From assembly GCF_000761545.1 (NCBI RefSeq), contig NZ_JPMY01000031.1:25702-89701 (forward strand): 64,000 nt of DNA, written 5' to 3'. This DNA comes from Pseudomonas sp. ML96. GTDB lineage: Bacteria; Pseudomonadota; Gammaproteobacteria; Pseudomonadales; Pseudomonadaceae. The notes under the pieces are model-generated. The model worked only from the letters and a program-made list of their open reading frames with translations, made no database searches and had not been told where the DNA came from. The position numbers were made by a program, and so were the translations under genes. Positions 1-8,904 of this stretch are shown piece after piece (the first letter of the stretch is position 1; each line of letters starts with the position of its first letter).

Positions 1-226
1 ACAGCTCGCGCGCCGCCTCGGCCTGGCCAGCGTCGAACTGCTCGACGGTCAGGGTGCCGGCGTCACGCTGGGCGGTGAGTTCAGCCAGGCGCTCCTGGTA
101 CAGGGCGACGTTGAGCGCGGTGCGGTCTTCCTCGGCCTGGGCACGACGGCCACGCAGCACGGGAATCAGCAGGAAAGCCGTGCCGACCAGCAGCAACAGG
201 CCGACGGCGAGCCAGAATTCGATCAT
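1..226 (-). CDS. ccmI: Cytochrome c maturation protein CcmI, N-terminal part only
   Basis: The gene starts at 226 and continues past the left edge, so only about 75 residues are visible. They begin [22 protein letters not shown], one membrane segment, followed by an [24 protein letters not shown] stretch typical of the cytoplasmic loop of CcmI/CycH. In this family the missing part holds a second membrane segment and a periplasmic TPR domain that delivers apocytochrome c to the haem ligation complex. The ATG shares one base with the ccmH stop (TGATG), so the two genes are translationally coupled at the end of the ccm operon. Confidence 0.88.
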   Translation of the reverse strand, partial: MIEFWLAVGLLLLVGTAFLLIPVLRGRRAQAEEDRTALNVALYQERLAELTAQRDAGTLTVEQFDAGQAEAAREL

Positions 227-708
227 CAGTCTTGGGTATCCCGGTTTTCTTTCAGCAGAGCGTCGAGACGCTCACGTTCAGCGGCGCTCAGGGCGGCCCG
301 CTCGGGCGCGGCCTCGACCTTGCGCCGGCGCAGGACCAGCACCACCAGCGCGATGGCACCCAGGCCCAGCAGGCCGAAGGGGCCATACCAGAGCAGCCAG
401 GTGCGGCTGTCCAGCGGCGGCTTGTACATCACGAAGTCGCCGTAGCGCATGACCAGGAAATCGACGATCTCCTTGTCGCTGCGGCCCTCATCGAGCATGC
501 GGAATATCTCGCGACGCAGGTCGGTGGCGATCGGCGCGTTGGAGTCGGCGATGTTCTGGTTCTGGCACTTGGGGCAACGCAGTTCCTCGGTGAGGCTGCG
601 GAAGCGCTCGCGCTCCACCTCGTCCTTGAACTCGTAGGTGTCGATGGCGGCACGGGCCACGCCGATCAGGCTCAGGCCCAGGAGGCAGGCGAGCAGCAGA
701 CGCTTCAC
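226..708 (-). CDS. ccmH: Cytochrome c maturation protein CcmH, thiol oxidoreductase
   Basis: 160 residues. A signal peptide ends near residue 20 (VARA). The family motif [17 protein letters not shown] follows, with the redox pair C45 and C48. A single membrane segment (about 104-126) is followed by a short charged tail. CcmH reduces or receives the disulfide of the apocytochrome c CXXCH site in the periplasm before CcmF attaches haem. The length is that of the short CcmH type that works with a separate CcmI, whose gene follows with a one-base overlap. The start overlaps the ccmG stop by four bases. Confidence 0.95.
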   Translation of the reverse strand: MKRLLLACLLGLSLIGVARAAIDTYEFKDEVERERFRSLTEELRCPKCQNQNIADSNAPIATDLRREIFRMLDEGRSDKEIVDFLVMRYGDFVMYKPPLDSRTWLLWYGPFGLLGLGAIALVVLVLRRRKVEAAPERAALSAAERERLDALLKENRDTQD

Positions 709-1238
709 TGTTTGGCCTCCAGCAGTGCCTGGTAACGCGGCGCCAGCTCCTGACGCCAGACGCGCTCATCGATGGCACCGACGTACTTGTGGCGGATGAT
801 GCCCTGGGCGTCGATCAGGAAGGTCTCCGGCGCGCCATACACACCGAGGTCCAGGCCCAGGCTGCCCTTGGCATCGACCAGGGTGAGCTGGTACGGGTCC
901 AGGTAGTCCTGTAGCCACTTGCGCGCGGCCTCGGCGTCATCCTTGTAGTTGACGCCGTAGATCACCACGCCGGCCTTGGCCAGGCTATTCAGCATCTGGT
1001 GTTCGGCCTTGCAGGTCGGGCACCAGGTGGCCCAGACGTTGATCAGCGCCGGGCCCTTGAAGTCGGTCTGGGTCAGCAGGCGCTGCGGCTGTTCCAGATC
1101 CGGCAGACTGAACGCCGGCAGCGGCTTGTCGATCAGCGCCGACGGCAGCTCCTGCGGGTCGAGGAACAGGCCCTTGTAGAGAAAGGCCGCCATGCCGAGG
1201 AACAGCGCCAGCGGCACCAGCAGGATCAGGCGTTTCAT
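705..1238 (-). CDS. ccmG: Thiol:disulfide interchange protein CcmG/DsbE
   Basis: 177 residues. An N-terminal membrane anchor (about 4-21) precedes a thioredoxin fold with the active site WATWCPTCKAEH (C73, C76) and the downstream GAPETFLID strand containing the cis-proline region. It is the membrane-tethered periplasmic reductant that keeps the apocytochrome c cysteines and CcmH reduced, drawing electrons from DsbD/CcdA. It overlaps ccmF and ccmH by four bases on either side, so it is translated as part of the ccm operon. Family assignment is secure; CcmG rather than another TlpA-like protein follows from its position. Confidence 0.95.
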   Translation of the reverse strand: MKRLILLVPLALFLGMAAFLYKGLFLDPQELPSALIDKPLPAFSLPDLEQPQRLLTQTDFKGPALINVWATWCPTCKAEHQMLNSLAKAGVVIYGVNYKDDAEAARKWLQDYLDPYQLTLVDAKGSLGLDLGVYGAPETFLIDAQGIIRHKYVGAIDERVWRQELAPRYQALLEAKQ

Positions 1239-3223
1239 ACGGCGGCCTCCTTCATGCCCAGCACGTCACGCACACGGGTGCGCACCTTGACCCGGTAGCG
1301 CGGGTCGAAGGCCGCCAGCAGGCCACCGAGGCCCATCATCAGGCCACCGAGCCAGATCCAGCGCACGTAGGGCTTGATGTGCACGCGCACAGCCCAGGCA
1401 CCGTTCTCCAGCGGCTCGCCGAGGGCGACGTAGAGGTCACGGGTGAAACCGGCGGAAATGCCCGCCTCGGTCATCGGCATCTGCTGCACGGTGTACAGGC
1501 GCTTCTCCGGATGCAGCACGGCGATCTCCTCGCCATCCTCCAGCACGCGCACGGTGCCCTTGTCCGAAGTGAAGTTGGGGCCTTCGAAGTGCTGCGCGCC
1601 CTCGAAGACGAAGCGATAGCCACCCAGCTCCAGCGATTCGCCCGGCGCCAGGCGCAGGTCACGCTCGGCGCTGCCATGGCTGACCAGCACCACGCCGATG
1701 GCGCAGGCGGCAATACCGATGTGCGCCAGCTGCATGCCCCAGTAGCTGCTGGACAGGCTGCGGATGCCCTTGAACAGGCCCTTGTGGCGGCACTTGTCGA
1801 GTAGGTCACGGACGCCGGCCAGCAGCACCCAGAAGGCCAGTAGGAACACCGCCAGCACGGTCCAGTGGAAATCGCCGAAGGCCCAGCTGGCGAGGAAGCC
1901 GAGCACCACGGCGCCGATCAGCACCGGGGTGAGCATGCCGCGCAGCCACTGCACCGGAGTGTCCTTCCAGCGCACCAGCACGCCGACCGCCAGGACCAGC
2001 ATCAGCAGCGCCATCAGCGGCACGAACAGGGCATTGAAGTAAGGCGGGCCGACCGATAGCTTGGCGCCGGTCAGCGCGTCCAGCACCAATGGATACAGAG
2101 TGCCAAGCAGGATCATCGAGGCCGCCACCACCAGCACCAGGTTGTTGGCCAGCAGGAAAGTCTCGCGCGACCACAGGGCGAAGCCGACCTGGCTCTTGAC
2201 CACCGGCGCACGCAGGGCGAACAGCGCCAGCGAGCTGCCGACCACGATCAGCAGGAACACCAGGATGAACACGCCGCGCTCCGGATCGTTGGCGAAGGCG
2301 TGTACCGAAGTCAGCACGCCGGAACGAACCAGGAAGGTGCCGAGCAGGCTCAGGGAGAAGGCGGCGATGGCCAGCAGCACGGTCCAGCTCTTGAACACGC
2401 CACGCTTCTCGGTCACGGCCAGTGAGTGGATCAGCGCGGTGCCGACCAGCCAGGGCATGAACGAGGCGTTCTCCACCGGGTCCCAGAACCACCAGCCGCC
2501 CCAGCCCAGTTCGTAGTAGGCCCACCAGGAGCCCAGCGCGATACCGACACCGAGGAAGGCCCAGGCGACGATGGTCCACGGTCGCGACCAGCGCGCCCAG
2601 GCGGCATCCAGCTTGCCGCCGAGCAGCGCGGCGATGGCGAAGGCGAAAGCCACCGAGAAGCCGACGTAGCCCATGTACAGCATCGGCGGATGCACGATCA
2701 GGCCGAAGTCCTGCAGCAGCGGGTTGAGGTCGCGGCCGTCCATGGGGCTGTCCGGCAGCAGGCGCTCGAAGGGGTTGGAGGTGATGATCAGGAACAGCAG
2801 GAAGCCGACGCTGATCATGCCCATCACGGCCAGCACGCGGGCCAGCATCACTTCCGGCAGTTGCCGCGAGAAGATCGCCACGGCGAAGGTCCAGCCGCCG
2901 AGGATCAGCGCCCACAGCAGCAGCGAGCCCTCGTGCGCGCCCCATACGGCGCTGAACTTGTAGTACCAGGGCAAGGCGCTGTTGGAGTTGCTGGCCACGT
3001 AGGCCACGGAGAAGTCGTCAGCCATGAAGGCCCAGGTCAGGCAGGCGAAGGAGAACGCCAGCATGATGAACTGGCCCCAGGCCGCCGGCTGGGCCAGGCC
3101 CATCCACTGGCGGTCACCGCGCCAGGCACCGATCAGCGGCAGGGTCGCCTGGACGACGGCCAGGCATAGGGCGAGGATCAGGGCCACATGGCCCAGTTCC
3201 GGAATCATCAGCGCCGCGTTCAT
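1235..3223 (-). CDS. ccmF: Cytochrome c haem lyase subunit CcmF
   Basis: 662 residues with many membrane helices. The tryptophan-rich haem-handling motif [12 protein letters not shown] lies at 241-252, and conserved histidine-containing loops (WGAHEGS at 94-100, HPPMLYMGY from 178) are present. A periplasmic domain lies near 500-610, before the final helix. CcmF takes haem from holo-CcmE and attaches it to reduced apocytochrome c together with CcmH and CcmI. Its length matches the family. It overlaps ccmE and ccmG by four bases each. Confidence 0.96.
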   Translation of the reverse strand: MNAALMIPELGHVALILALCLAVVQATLPLIGAWRGDRQWMGLAQPAAWGQFIMLAFSFACLTWAFMADDFSVAYVASNSNSALPWYYKFSAVWGAHEGSLLLWALILGGWTFAVAIFSRQLPEVMLARVLAVMGMISVGFLLFLIITSNPFERLLPDSPMDGRDLNPLLQDFGLIVHPPMLYMGYVGFSVAFAFAIAALLGGKLDAAWARWSRPWTIVAWAFLGVGIALGSWWAYYELGWGGWWFWDPVENASFMPWLVGTALIHSLAVTEKRGVFKSWTVLLAIAAFSLSLLGTFLVRSGVLTSVHAFANDPERGVFILVFLLIVVGSSLALFALRAPVVKSQVGFALWSRETFLLANNLVLVVAASMILLGTLYPLVLDALTGAKLSVGPPYFNALFVPLMALLMLVLAVGVLVRWKDTPVQWLRGMLTPVLIGAVVLGFLASWAFGDFHWTVLAVFLLAFWVLLAGVRDLLDKCRHKGLFKGIRSLSSSYWGMQLAHIGIAACAIGVVLVSHGSAERDLRLAPGESLELGGYRFVFEGAQHFEGPNFTSDKGTVRVLEDGEEIAVLHPEKRLYTVQQMPMTEAGISAGFTRDLYVALGEPLENGAWAVRVHIKPYVRWIWLGGLMMGLGGLLAAFDPRYRVKVRTRVRDVLGMKEAAV

Positions 3224-3675
3224 TGCTTGGCCTCGCCTTCGGCCGGCAGCTTGCCGCTCTCCTTGAGCGCCTTGGTCACTTCCGGTGGCATGTAGTTCTC
3301 GTCGTGCTTGGCCAGTACTTCATCGGCGACCAGCACGCCCTCTGCGTTGAGTTTGCCGAGGGCGACGATGCCCTGTTTCTCGCGGAACAGGTCCGGCAGG
3401 ATCCCGCGGTAGCGGATGGTCACGTTCTTGGCGAAGTCGGTTACCACGAACTCGACGTCCAGCGAGTCGGCGGAGCGCTTCACCGAGCCTTCGGCGACCA
3501 TGCCGCCGGCGCGGATGCGGGTGTCCTGCGGCGCCTCGCCGTTGGCGATCTGGGTCGGGGTGTAGAACAGGTTGATGTTCTCCTGCAGCGCGCTGAGGGC
3601 CAGGCCCACGGCGGCGGAAACACCGACCAGGATGGCCAGGATGATGTACAGACGTTTCTTGCGGACCGCGTTCAC
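3220..3675 (-). CDS. ccmE: Periplasmic haem chaperone CcmE
   Basis: 151 residues from a GTG at 3675. That start overlaps the ccmD stop in a GTGA quartet and gives the expected N-terminus ([19 protein letters not shown]). Earlier in-frame starts would add a tail read from within ccmD. One membrane anchor is followed by the beta-barrel OB-like domain. The haem-binding motif [11 protein letters not shown] is intact, with H124 as the covalent haem ligand and Y128 as axial ligand. CcmE carries haem from CcmC to CcmF. Confidence 0.95.
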   Translation of the reverse strand: MNAVRKKRLYIILAILVGVSAAVGLALSALQENINLFYTPTQIANGEAPQDTRIRAGGMVAEGSVKRSADSLDVEFVVTDFAKNVTIRYRGILPDLFREKQGIVALGKLNAEGVLVADEVLAKHDENYMPPEVTKALKESGKLPAEGEAKQ

Positions 3676-3848
3676 TGTTGTTTCTCCCGGCGCAAACGGC
3701 GCGCCTCGTCTTGCAGGTAACGTCGGCGCGCGAGGATCGGCAGCGCGACGTTGAGGGCCAGCACCGCCAGGCTGATGCCGTAGGCCGACCACACGTAAGC
3801 ACCATGGCTACCCATGGCGAGGAATTCGCTGAAAGAGGCGAAACTCAT
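3672..3848 (-). CDS. ccmD: Haem exporter accessory protein CcmD
   Basis: 58 residues: [20 protein letters not shown], one membrane helix (about 20-40), and a basic cytoplasmic tail [18 protein letters not shown]. This is the usual CcmD form, a small subunit that releases holo-CcmE from CcmABC. The ATG at 3848 overlaps the ccmC stop as ATGA, and its own stop overlaps the ccmE GTG. This pins the start even though a longer open frame exists upstream. Confidence 0.92.
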   Translation of the reverse strand: MSFASFSEFLAMGSHGAYVWSAYGISLAVLALNVALPILARRRYLQDEARRLRREKQQ

Positions 3849-4600
3849 GCCCTGCCCTCCACCAGACGCGCGACTTCGGCACGTACCCAGCTGCTGCGGG
3901 CCTCGCGCTTGAGCACTTCGGTGCGCATGCGATAGAGCAGCACGGCGCCGAGGAAGCAGTAGAAGCCGAGTACGCAGAGCAGCAGCGGCAGCCACATCTC
4001 GACGTTCATGCTGGCCTTGCCGGTGACCTTGAAGGTGGCCGGCTGGTGCAGGGTGTTCCACCACTCCACCGACTTCTGGATGATCGGGATGTTCACCGCG
4101 CCGACCAGTGCCAGCACCGCGCAGGCCTTGGCCGCGCTGTCACGGTTGCTGATCGCGTTGCCCAGGGCGATGACGCCGAAGTAGAGGAACAGCAGGATCA
4201 GCATCGAGGTCAGGCGCGCGTCCCATACCCAGTAGGTGCCCCAGGTCGGCTTGCCCCAGATGGCGCCGGTGACCAGCGCGATGAAGCACAGCCAGGCGCC
4301 GATAGGCGCAGCCTGCTGCAGGGCCACGTCGGCCAGCTTCATCTTCCACACCAGGCCGACGATGCCGGCCACCGCCATCAGCAGGTAGCAGGACTGGGCG
4401 AGGAACGCCGCCGGCACATGGATGTAGATGATTCGGTAGCTGTTGCCCTGGTACTTCTCCGGCGGCGCGAAGGCCAGCCCCCAGACGATACCAACAGCGA
4501 GCAGCACGACGGCTGCCGCAACCAGCCACGGCAGCCAGCGACCGCTGCGCTCATAGAACCATTTGGGCGAACCCCACTGGTGAAACCAGGTCCATCTCAT
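3845..4600 (-). CDS. ccmC: Haem export/loading protein CcmC
   Basis: 251 residues from the ATG at 4600; a GTG immediately before it is in frame and would add one methionine. There are six predicted membrane helices and the tryptophan-rich motif [13 protein letters not shown] in a periplasmic loop. Together with conserved histidines this motif presents haem to CcmE. CcmC associates with CcmA, CcmB and CcmD. A 16-bp gap separates it from ccmB, the only real gap in an otherwise overlapping operon. Confidence 0.94.
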   Translation of the reverse strand: MRWTWFHQWGSPKWFYERSGRWLPWLVAAAVVLLAVGIVWGLAFAPPEKYQGNSYRIIYIHVPAAFLAQSCYLLMAVAGIVGLVWKMKLADVALQQAAPIGAWLCFIALVTGAIWGKPTWGTYWVWDARLTSMLILLFLYFGVIALGNAISNRDSAAKACAVLALVGAVNIPIIQKSVEWWNTLHQPATFKVTGKASMNVEMWLPLLLCVLGFYCFLGAVLLYRMRTEVLKREARSSWVRAEVARLVEGRA

Positions 4601-4616
4601 CACGGTGACTCTTTAG

Positions 4617-5288
4617 TTATTCGCCGATGCTGATTTTCAGCCCGGCGCCGATTGCAAAGGGTGTCAGGGTGACCGCCAGAGCGGTCAGGCTGGCCAGCCA
4701 CAACAGGTGACCGGCCGCCGGCAATCCTTGCAGGGCCGCCTGCAACGCCCCGGTGCCGAGAATCAGCACCGGGATGTACAGCGGCAGTATCAGCAGCGCC
4801 AGCAGCAGGCCGCCGCGCTTGAGACCGACGGTCAGCGCAGCGCCTACCGCGCCGAGCAGGCTGAGCACCGGGGTGCCGAGCAGCAGCGAGCCGAGCAGCA
4901 CTGGCAGGCAGCGCCCCGGCAGGCCGAGCATCAGCGCCAGCAGCGGCGCCAGCAGCACCAGGGCCAGGCCCGAGAACAGCCAGTGTGCCAGCACCTTGGC
5001 CAGCACCAGAAGAGGCAGCGGGTGCGACGAAAGGACCCACTGTTCCAGCGAACCGTCCTCGAAATCACTACGGAAAAGCCCGTCCAGCGAGAGCAGCACG
5101 GCCAAAAGCGCGGCCACCCAGATCAGCCCGGGCGACAAGGTCTGTAACAGATTGGTCTCGGGGCCGACCGCCAACGGGAACAGGGCGATGACGATGGCGA
5201 AGAACACCAGCGGGTTGGCCAGCTCGGCCGGACGACGGAACAGCAGACGCGCCTCGCGGGCCAGCAGGAGGAGGAAGACGCTATTCAT
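4617..5288 (-). CDS. ccmB: Haem exporter membrane subunit CcmB
   Basis: 223 residues, starting [30 protein letters not shown]. The ATG at 5288 overlaps the ccmA stop (ATGA), which selects it over the much longer upstream open frame. Six membrane helices are visible, with the family signature [30 protein letters not shown]. CcmB is the permease half of the CcmAB ABC complex that drives release of holo-CcmE from CcmCD. Confidence 0.94.
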   Translation of the reverse strand: MNSVFLLLLAREARLLFRRPAELANPLVFFAIVIALFPLAVGPETNLLQTLSPGLIWVAALLAVLLSLDGLFRSDFEDGSLEQWVLSSHPLPLLVLAKVLAHWLFSGLALVLLAPLLALMLGLPGRCLPVLLGSLLLGTPVLSLLGAVGAALTVGLKRGGLLLALLILPLYIPVLILGTGALQAALQGLPAAGHLLWLASLTALAVTLTPFAIGAGLKISIGE

Positions 5289-5920
5289 GCGGCGCGCTGC
5301 CCCAGGTCGAGTACGCGATAGCCGGACGGCACCTGCTGCAGCGTGTGGTGAGTGGTCAGTACGACCAGGCCGCCCTGCTCGCAATGCGCCGCCAGATGCG
5401 CCTCCAGCTGCGCCACGCCCTGTTTGTCCAGAGCGGTGAACGGCTCGTCGAGAATCCACAGCGGCGGTGCATCGAGATACAGGCGTGCCAGCGCCACGCG
5501 ACGCTGCTGGCCGGCGGACAGGGTGTGGCAAGGCACATCCTCGAAACCGCGCAGGCCGACGGCCTCCAGCGCCTGCCAGATCGCCTGGCGATCGGCGGGC
5601 CGGTGCAGCGCGCAGAGCCAGGCCAGGTTCTCTTCGGCGGTGAGCAGGCCCTTGATGCCGGCGGCATGACCGATCCACAGCAGGCTGCTGCCCAGCTCGC
5701 CGCCCTGGCGGGCCAGCGGCTTGTCGTTGAGCAGCACTTCGCCGGCGGTGGGTTGCATCAGCCCGGAGAGCAGCCGCAACAGGCTGGTCTTGCCACTGCC
5801 GTTGGGACCTGCGACCTGCAACAGGGTGCCGCCGCCGAGGTCCAAATCCAGTCCCTCGAATAGCAGACGCCAATCCCGCTCACAGGCGAGGGCAACGGCT
5901 TGGAGTCGTGGACTGGTCAC
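5285..5920 (-). CDS. ccmA: Cytochrome c biogenesis ATP-binding protein CcmA
   Basis: 211 residues forming a complete ABC ATPase: Walker A GPNGSGKT (38-45), signature LSAGQQRR (134-141), Walker B LWILDEP (154-160) and switch H191. It powers the CcmABCD complex in the inner membrane. It is the first gene of the ccm operon, divergent from the FliK-like gene at 6070 with 149 bp between them. Confidence 0.95.
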   Translation of the reverse strand: MTSPRLQAVALACERDWRLLFEGLDLDLGGGTLLQVAGPNGSGKTSLLRLLSGLMQPTAGEVLLNDKPLARQGGELGSSLLWIGHAAGIKGLLTAEENLAWLCALHRPADRQAIWQALEAVGLRGFEDVPCHTLSAGQQRRVALARLYLDAPPLWILDEPFTALDKQGVAQLEAHLAAHCEQGGLVVLTTHHTLQQVPSGYRVLDLGQRAA

Positions 5921-6010
5921 TGCATGGCATCCCAGAGGGGTTCAAGTCGGAGGGAGGCTGGCCGCTATACTGTGGCAAGTTGACCGCATAGCCAGCCCGA
6001 ACGGGGCGGC

Positions 6011-6016
6011 ATTATA
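6011..6016 (-). promoter_or_regulatory. Possible -10 box for the ccm operon
   Basis: A perfect TATAAT lies on the minus strand about 90 bp upstream of the ccmA start, in the only non-coding space before the operon. The matching -35 at 17 bp spacing (TTCGGA) is poor, so this is a candidate only. Confidence 0.35.
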
Positions 6017-6019
6017 CAT

Positions 6020-6050
6020 GCCGGACTTCGCCCTCCGAAGCCGGCTTTTT
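6020..6050 (+). terminator. Terminator-like hairpin in the leader of the FliK-like gene (possible attenuator)
   Basis: On the plus strand, GCCGG and CTTCG (separated by one bulged A) pair with CGAAG and CCGGC around a CCCTC loop. The hairpin is followed at once by five T. It has the form of an intrinsic terminator but lies about 20 bp before the ATG at 6070. The gene on its left, ccmA, is divergent, so there is no upstream plus-strand gene for it to terminate. Confidence 0.6.
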
Positions 6051-6069
6051 GACAGGGTGTGACCCGGCC

Positions 6070-7617
6070 ATGGCAGAAATCAGCAGTACTCGTCCGCTCC
6101 CCGCGACGACGCCGACCACCCGCCCTGCTGCGAACAGCGCCGCCGACCTGGCGGTCAAGCTGCTACAGCCGCTGGAAGGCATGCTCGCCGCGGGCGAAAC
6201 CGCCAAAGCCGAGGTGCTGGCGGCCAAGGAAACGGCGCAGAGTTTCCAGCTGTTGCTCAAGCTGACTCTCGATAGCGGCAAGCAGACCACTCTCGAAGCC
6301 AGCAGCACCCGCCCGCTGGCCCAGGGCACCACCCTGGCCGTCACCGCACTCTCGGAGACCCGCCTGGCCGTGGCCCTGCAGGGTGGCGATACGCGCCTGC
6401 TGACCAGCCTGGACCTTGATCAGTTGCCAGTCGGCACCCTGTTGCAGGGCAAAGTCGAATCCCGCGAGCAGATCGCCCAGCTCAAGGCCCAGCAGACCCT
6501 GTACCGGGTGGTGGTCAATCTGCTCAATACCTCGCTCTCCGGCAGCAAGCTGAGCGTCGAAACGCCACTGCCGCTACCCATCGGCAGTCTGCTCACCGCC
6601 CAGGTCCAGGGCAGCCAGAGTCTCGCCTTCCTGCCCTTGAGCGGGCGCCTGGATCAATTGGTGCTGGGCCAGCAACTGGCCGCGCAACAGGGCCGTCAGG
6701 GCTCGCTGGAAGGACTGTTCAAGGGCCTGCAGGGCATGGCCCAGCAGGACGGGCTGCCGAGCGAGCTGCGCACCAGCATCGACAAATTGCTAGGACTGCT
6801 ACCCGACGGCAAGCAGCTCAGCAGCCCCGACGGCCTGGCCAAGGCCATGGAACAGAGCGGCGTGTTCCTCGAGGCCAAATTGCTCGGCGGCCAATCCCAG
6901 CACCTGCCGCAGGACCTCAAGGCCAGCCTGCTACGCCTGGTCGCCCAGCTGCTACCCAATCTGCCGGGCGGCGCGCCCCTCCCAGCCGCCAGCGCTGGCA
7001 ACGCCCTGGCCCAGGCCCTGCCCTCCTTCGTCCGCAACGCGCTCGGCGCACTCGGCCAGGTCAGCCTGCGCCAGCAGGCGATGAGCTTCCCCCTGCCGTC
7101 GCGTCTGCTGCAGTCGATGGATGAAGAAGCGGACCTGGAAACCCTGCTCAAGCTGGCCGCCGCCGCCGTGTCACGTCTGCAGACCCATCAGCTGTCGAGC
7201 CTGGCGCAGACCCAGGTGACGCCAGAGGGCAACCTGCTGACAACCTGGCAGTTGGAGCTGCCGATGCGCAACCAGCACGACGTGGTGCCGCTGCAGGTCA
7301 AGCTGCAGCGCGAGGAGTCAGGCCCGGAGACCCGCACGGAGCAGAAGGAAACCCTGTGGCGCATCGACCTGGCCTTCGATCTCGACCCGCTGGGGCCGCT
7401 GCAGGTCCAGGCGCAGCTGCTGCGTGGCAGCCTGTCCAGCCAGCTATGGGCCGAGCGTGCCGATACCGCGCAACTGATCGACCAGGAGCTGGATAATCTG
7501 CGCCAGCGCCTACTCGGCGCCGGCCTCGAAGTTGGCGAGCTGAGCTGCCGCCAGGGCATGCCTCCACAAGGGCCGAAGACGCATCTGGAGCAACGCTGGG
7601 TGGACGAGACCGCATGA
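6070..7617 (+). CDS. FliK-like hook-length control family protein (second copy)
   Basis: 515 residues from the ATG at 6070; a TTG seven codons earlier falls in the T-run of the hairpin and is less likely. The middle is Gln/Leu/Ser/Gly-rich and low in complexity. The C-terminal 120 residues (PLGPLQVQAQLLRGSLSSQLWAERADTAQLIDQ...) form a Flg_hook (FliK C-terminal) domain. The canonical fliK is at 29162-30463, so this is a paralogue. Its stop overlaps the start of a gene for an FlhB C-domain-like protein, and FliK acts on the FlhB C-domain during substrate switching. This suggests a variant of the same pair, but the function here is inferred. Confidence 0.8.
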   Translation: MAEISSTRPLPATTPTTRPAANSAADLAVKLLQPLEGMLAAGETAKAEVLAAKETAQSFQLLLKLTLDSGKQTTLEASSTRPLAQGTTLAVTALSETRLAVALQGGDTRLLTSLDLDQLPVGTLLQGKVESREQIAQLKAQQTLYRVVVNLLNTSLSGSKLSVETPLPLPIGSLLTAQVQGSQSLAFLPLSGRLDQLVLGQQLAAQQGRQGSLEGLFKGLQGMAQQDGLPSELRTSIDKLLGLLPDGKQLSSPDGLAKAMEQSGVFLEAKLLGGQSQHLPQDLKASLLRLVAQLLPNLPGGAPLPAASAGNALAQALPSFVRNALGALGQVSLRQQAMSFPLPSRLLQSMDEEADLETLLKLAAAAVSRLQTHQLSSLAQTQVTPEGNLLTTWQLELPMRNQHDVVPLQVKLQREESGPETRTEQKETLWRIDLAFDLDPLGPLQVQAQLLRGSLSSQLWAERADTAQLIDQELDNLRQRLLGAGLEVGELSCRQGMPPQGPKTHLEQRWVDETA

Positions 7618-7952
7618 AGCAGGACAAGGCACCCCGCCAGGCCATCGCCCTCTCCTACAACGGCGCCGACGCTCCCAGCCTGACAGCCAAGGGCGACGAC
7701 GAATTGGCCGAGGCCATCCTGGCCATCGCCCGCGAATACGAAGTGCCGATCTACGAGAACGCCGAACTGGTACGCCTGCTGGCACGCCTGGAGCTGGGCG
7801 ACGCGATTCCCGAGCCGCTCTATCGCACCATCGCCGAGATCATCGCCTTCGCCTGGTATCTCAAGGGTAAGCGCCCGGTCGGCTTCAGCGAAGCCCCGAC
7901 CGAGCGTGACGTCAGTCCGTCCCTGCCGCGGTTGGCTGCCCCTCGAGAATAA
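7614..7952 (+). CDS. FlhB C-terminal-domain-like (FhlB) protein
   Basis: 112 residues, starting in ATGA overlap with the FliK-like gene. The core AIALSYNGADAPSLTAKGDDELAEAILAIAREYEVPIYENAELVRLL...IPEPLYRTIAEIIAFAWYLKGK matches the end of FlhB (compare ALKY...AKGGDFLALKIREIAQEHKVTLLESPALARAV in the flhB gene here). It lacks the membrane domain and the NPTH self-cleavage motif. Salmonella FhlB-type fragments can stand in for part of FlhB, so a modulatory role in export switching is plausible. Its 3' end overlaps the rhodanese gene on the other strand by 41 bp. Confidence 0.82.
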   Translation: MKQDKAPRQAIALSYNGADAPSLTAKGDDELAEAILAIAREYEVPIYENAELVRLLARLELGDAIPEPLYRTIAEIIAFAWYLKGKRPVGFSEAPTERDVSPSLPRLAAPRE

Positions 7953-8373
7953 ATGCAAACAGCTCGCCCTCCTGCCCCTTGCCCTGCGGGAAGTCCAGCA
8001 GCTGCCAGGCAAAGTAGCCGGTGCGGAAGTAGTAGACCTGCTGGAAGCCCCAGCCGACGGCGCGGCGCGCAGCCTCGGCACTATGCGGGCAGACCTCGCT
8101 GTCGCAATACAGCACGATCGGCATATTGCGCGGCCAATCCGGCCCTGACAGCTCATCGAAACGCTGGTCCAGCGCCAGGTGCAGCGCCCCGTGCACATGC
8201 CCCCAGCCCCACTCGCGAGAGGGGCGCACGTCGATGAACAACACGCCGTACTCATAGAGCTGGCGCGCCTGCACGGCATTCACCGTGGTGGCGCCTCTGA
8301 CCTCCAGTGGAGCCTCACTGGCTCCCACACTTGGCATGACCAGGCACAACAGCAACATCAATGCAAAACGCAT
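7912..8373 (-). CDS. Periplasmic rhodanese-domain protein
   Basis: 153 residues. A signal peptide (MRFALMLLLCLVMPSVGAS) precedes one rhodanese domain with FIDVRPSREWGWGHVHGALHL and an active-site loop YCDSEVCPHSAEAARRA, with C90 in the catalytic position. Single-domain rhodaneses move sulfane sulfur or bind thiol partners; the substrate cannot be told. It is the last minus-strand gene before the FliK-like pair and converges on the FhlB gene. It is separated by 120 bp from the DUF2802 gene, so membership in the chemotaxis operon is uncertain. Loss of signal peptide function would make it cytoplasmic, but the N-terminus looks cleavable. Confidence 0.8.
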   Translation of the reverse strand: MRFALMLLLCLVMPSVGASEAPLEVRGATTVNAVQARQLYEYGVLFIDVRPSREWGWGHVHGALHLALDQRFDELSGPDWPRNMPIVLYCDSEVCPHSAEAARRAVGWGFQQVYYFRTGYFAWQLLDFPQGKGQEGELFAFILEGQPTAAGTD

Positions 8374-8493
8374 GGTGGACCTCCTCGGGAAGTCAGCTCC
8401 ATGAGTTCAGCTTAGGCAGGCAGAAGCCCCATGCTTGGAACCATTAGGGTCGCGCGGGCGGTGAAACAGAACTTAAGGATGTAAGAGAACGGC

Positions 8494-8901
8494 TCAAGAA
8501 CGCTGCTTTTGCGCCATGTGCAGGCGACTGACCAGCTCGGCCTCGGCCTGACTCAGGCCGCAGGAATGCGTCAGATCATCGACGCTGGCGCCCATCCCCG
8601 CCAGGCGCGCGGCCTGAGTGAAGGACAGGCTGGAAGGGTCGCGCTGCTCCATCTGGTTGAGCTTGTCCGGCAGCGGCGCAACCACGCGGCGCAGCTCGTG
8701 GAGCTCCTCACCCATGCGAATACTGCCGGTGAGGTAGGCATCGAGGCGCCGCGACACTTCCTTGAGTCGTTGATCACGGAGGGCATCGCGCTCCTTCTGC
8801 AGCTCGGCTTGCTGGCGCAGCTTCAGCGATAGCTGATAGCAGGCGCCGGCAAGCAGCACACAGAACAGGCCGAGCACGGCCACCGCGATCTCCAACAACA
8901 T
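8494..8901 (-). CDS. DUF2802 membrane-anchored coiled-coil protein
   Basis: 135 residues: one N-terminal membrane helix (about 4-26), a charged coiled-coil (LKLRQQAELQKERDALRDQRLKEVSRRL), and a C-terminal helical module (SFTQAARLAGMGASVDDLTHSCGLSQAEAELVSRLH) that resembles a small helix-turn-helix-like DUF2802 domain. Such genes routinely follow cheW in Pseudomonas chemotaxis clusters. The three-base gap to cheW shows co-transcription. No biochemical role is known to me; a link to the polar array or flagellum is inferred from position. Confidence 0.8.
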   Translation of the reverse strand: MLLEIAVAVLGLFCVLLAGACYQLSLKLRQQAELQKERDALRDQRLKEVSRRLDAYLTGSIRMGEELHELRRVVAPLPDKLNQMEQRDPSSLSFTQAARLAGMGASVDDLTHSCGLSQAEAELVSRLHMAQKQRS

Positions 8902-8904
8902 GGG

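Noticed and set aside
6049..6054. TTGACA on the plus strand as a -35 element
   Set aside because: No -10 follows at the proper spacing before the coding region, and the sequence is part of the T-run of the hairpin.
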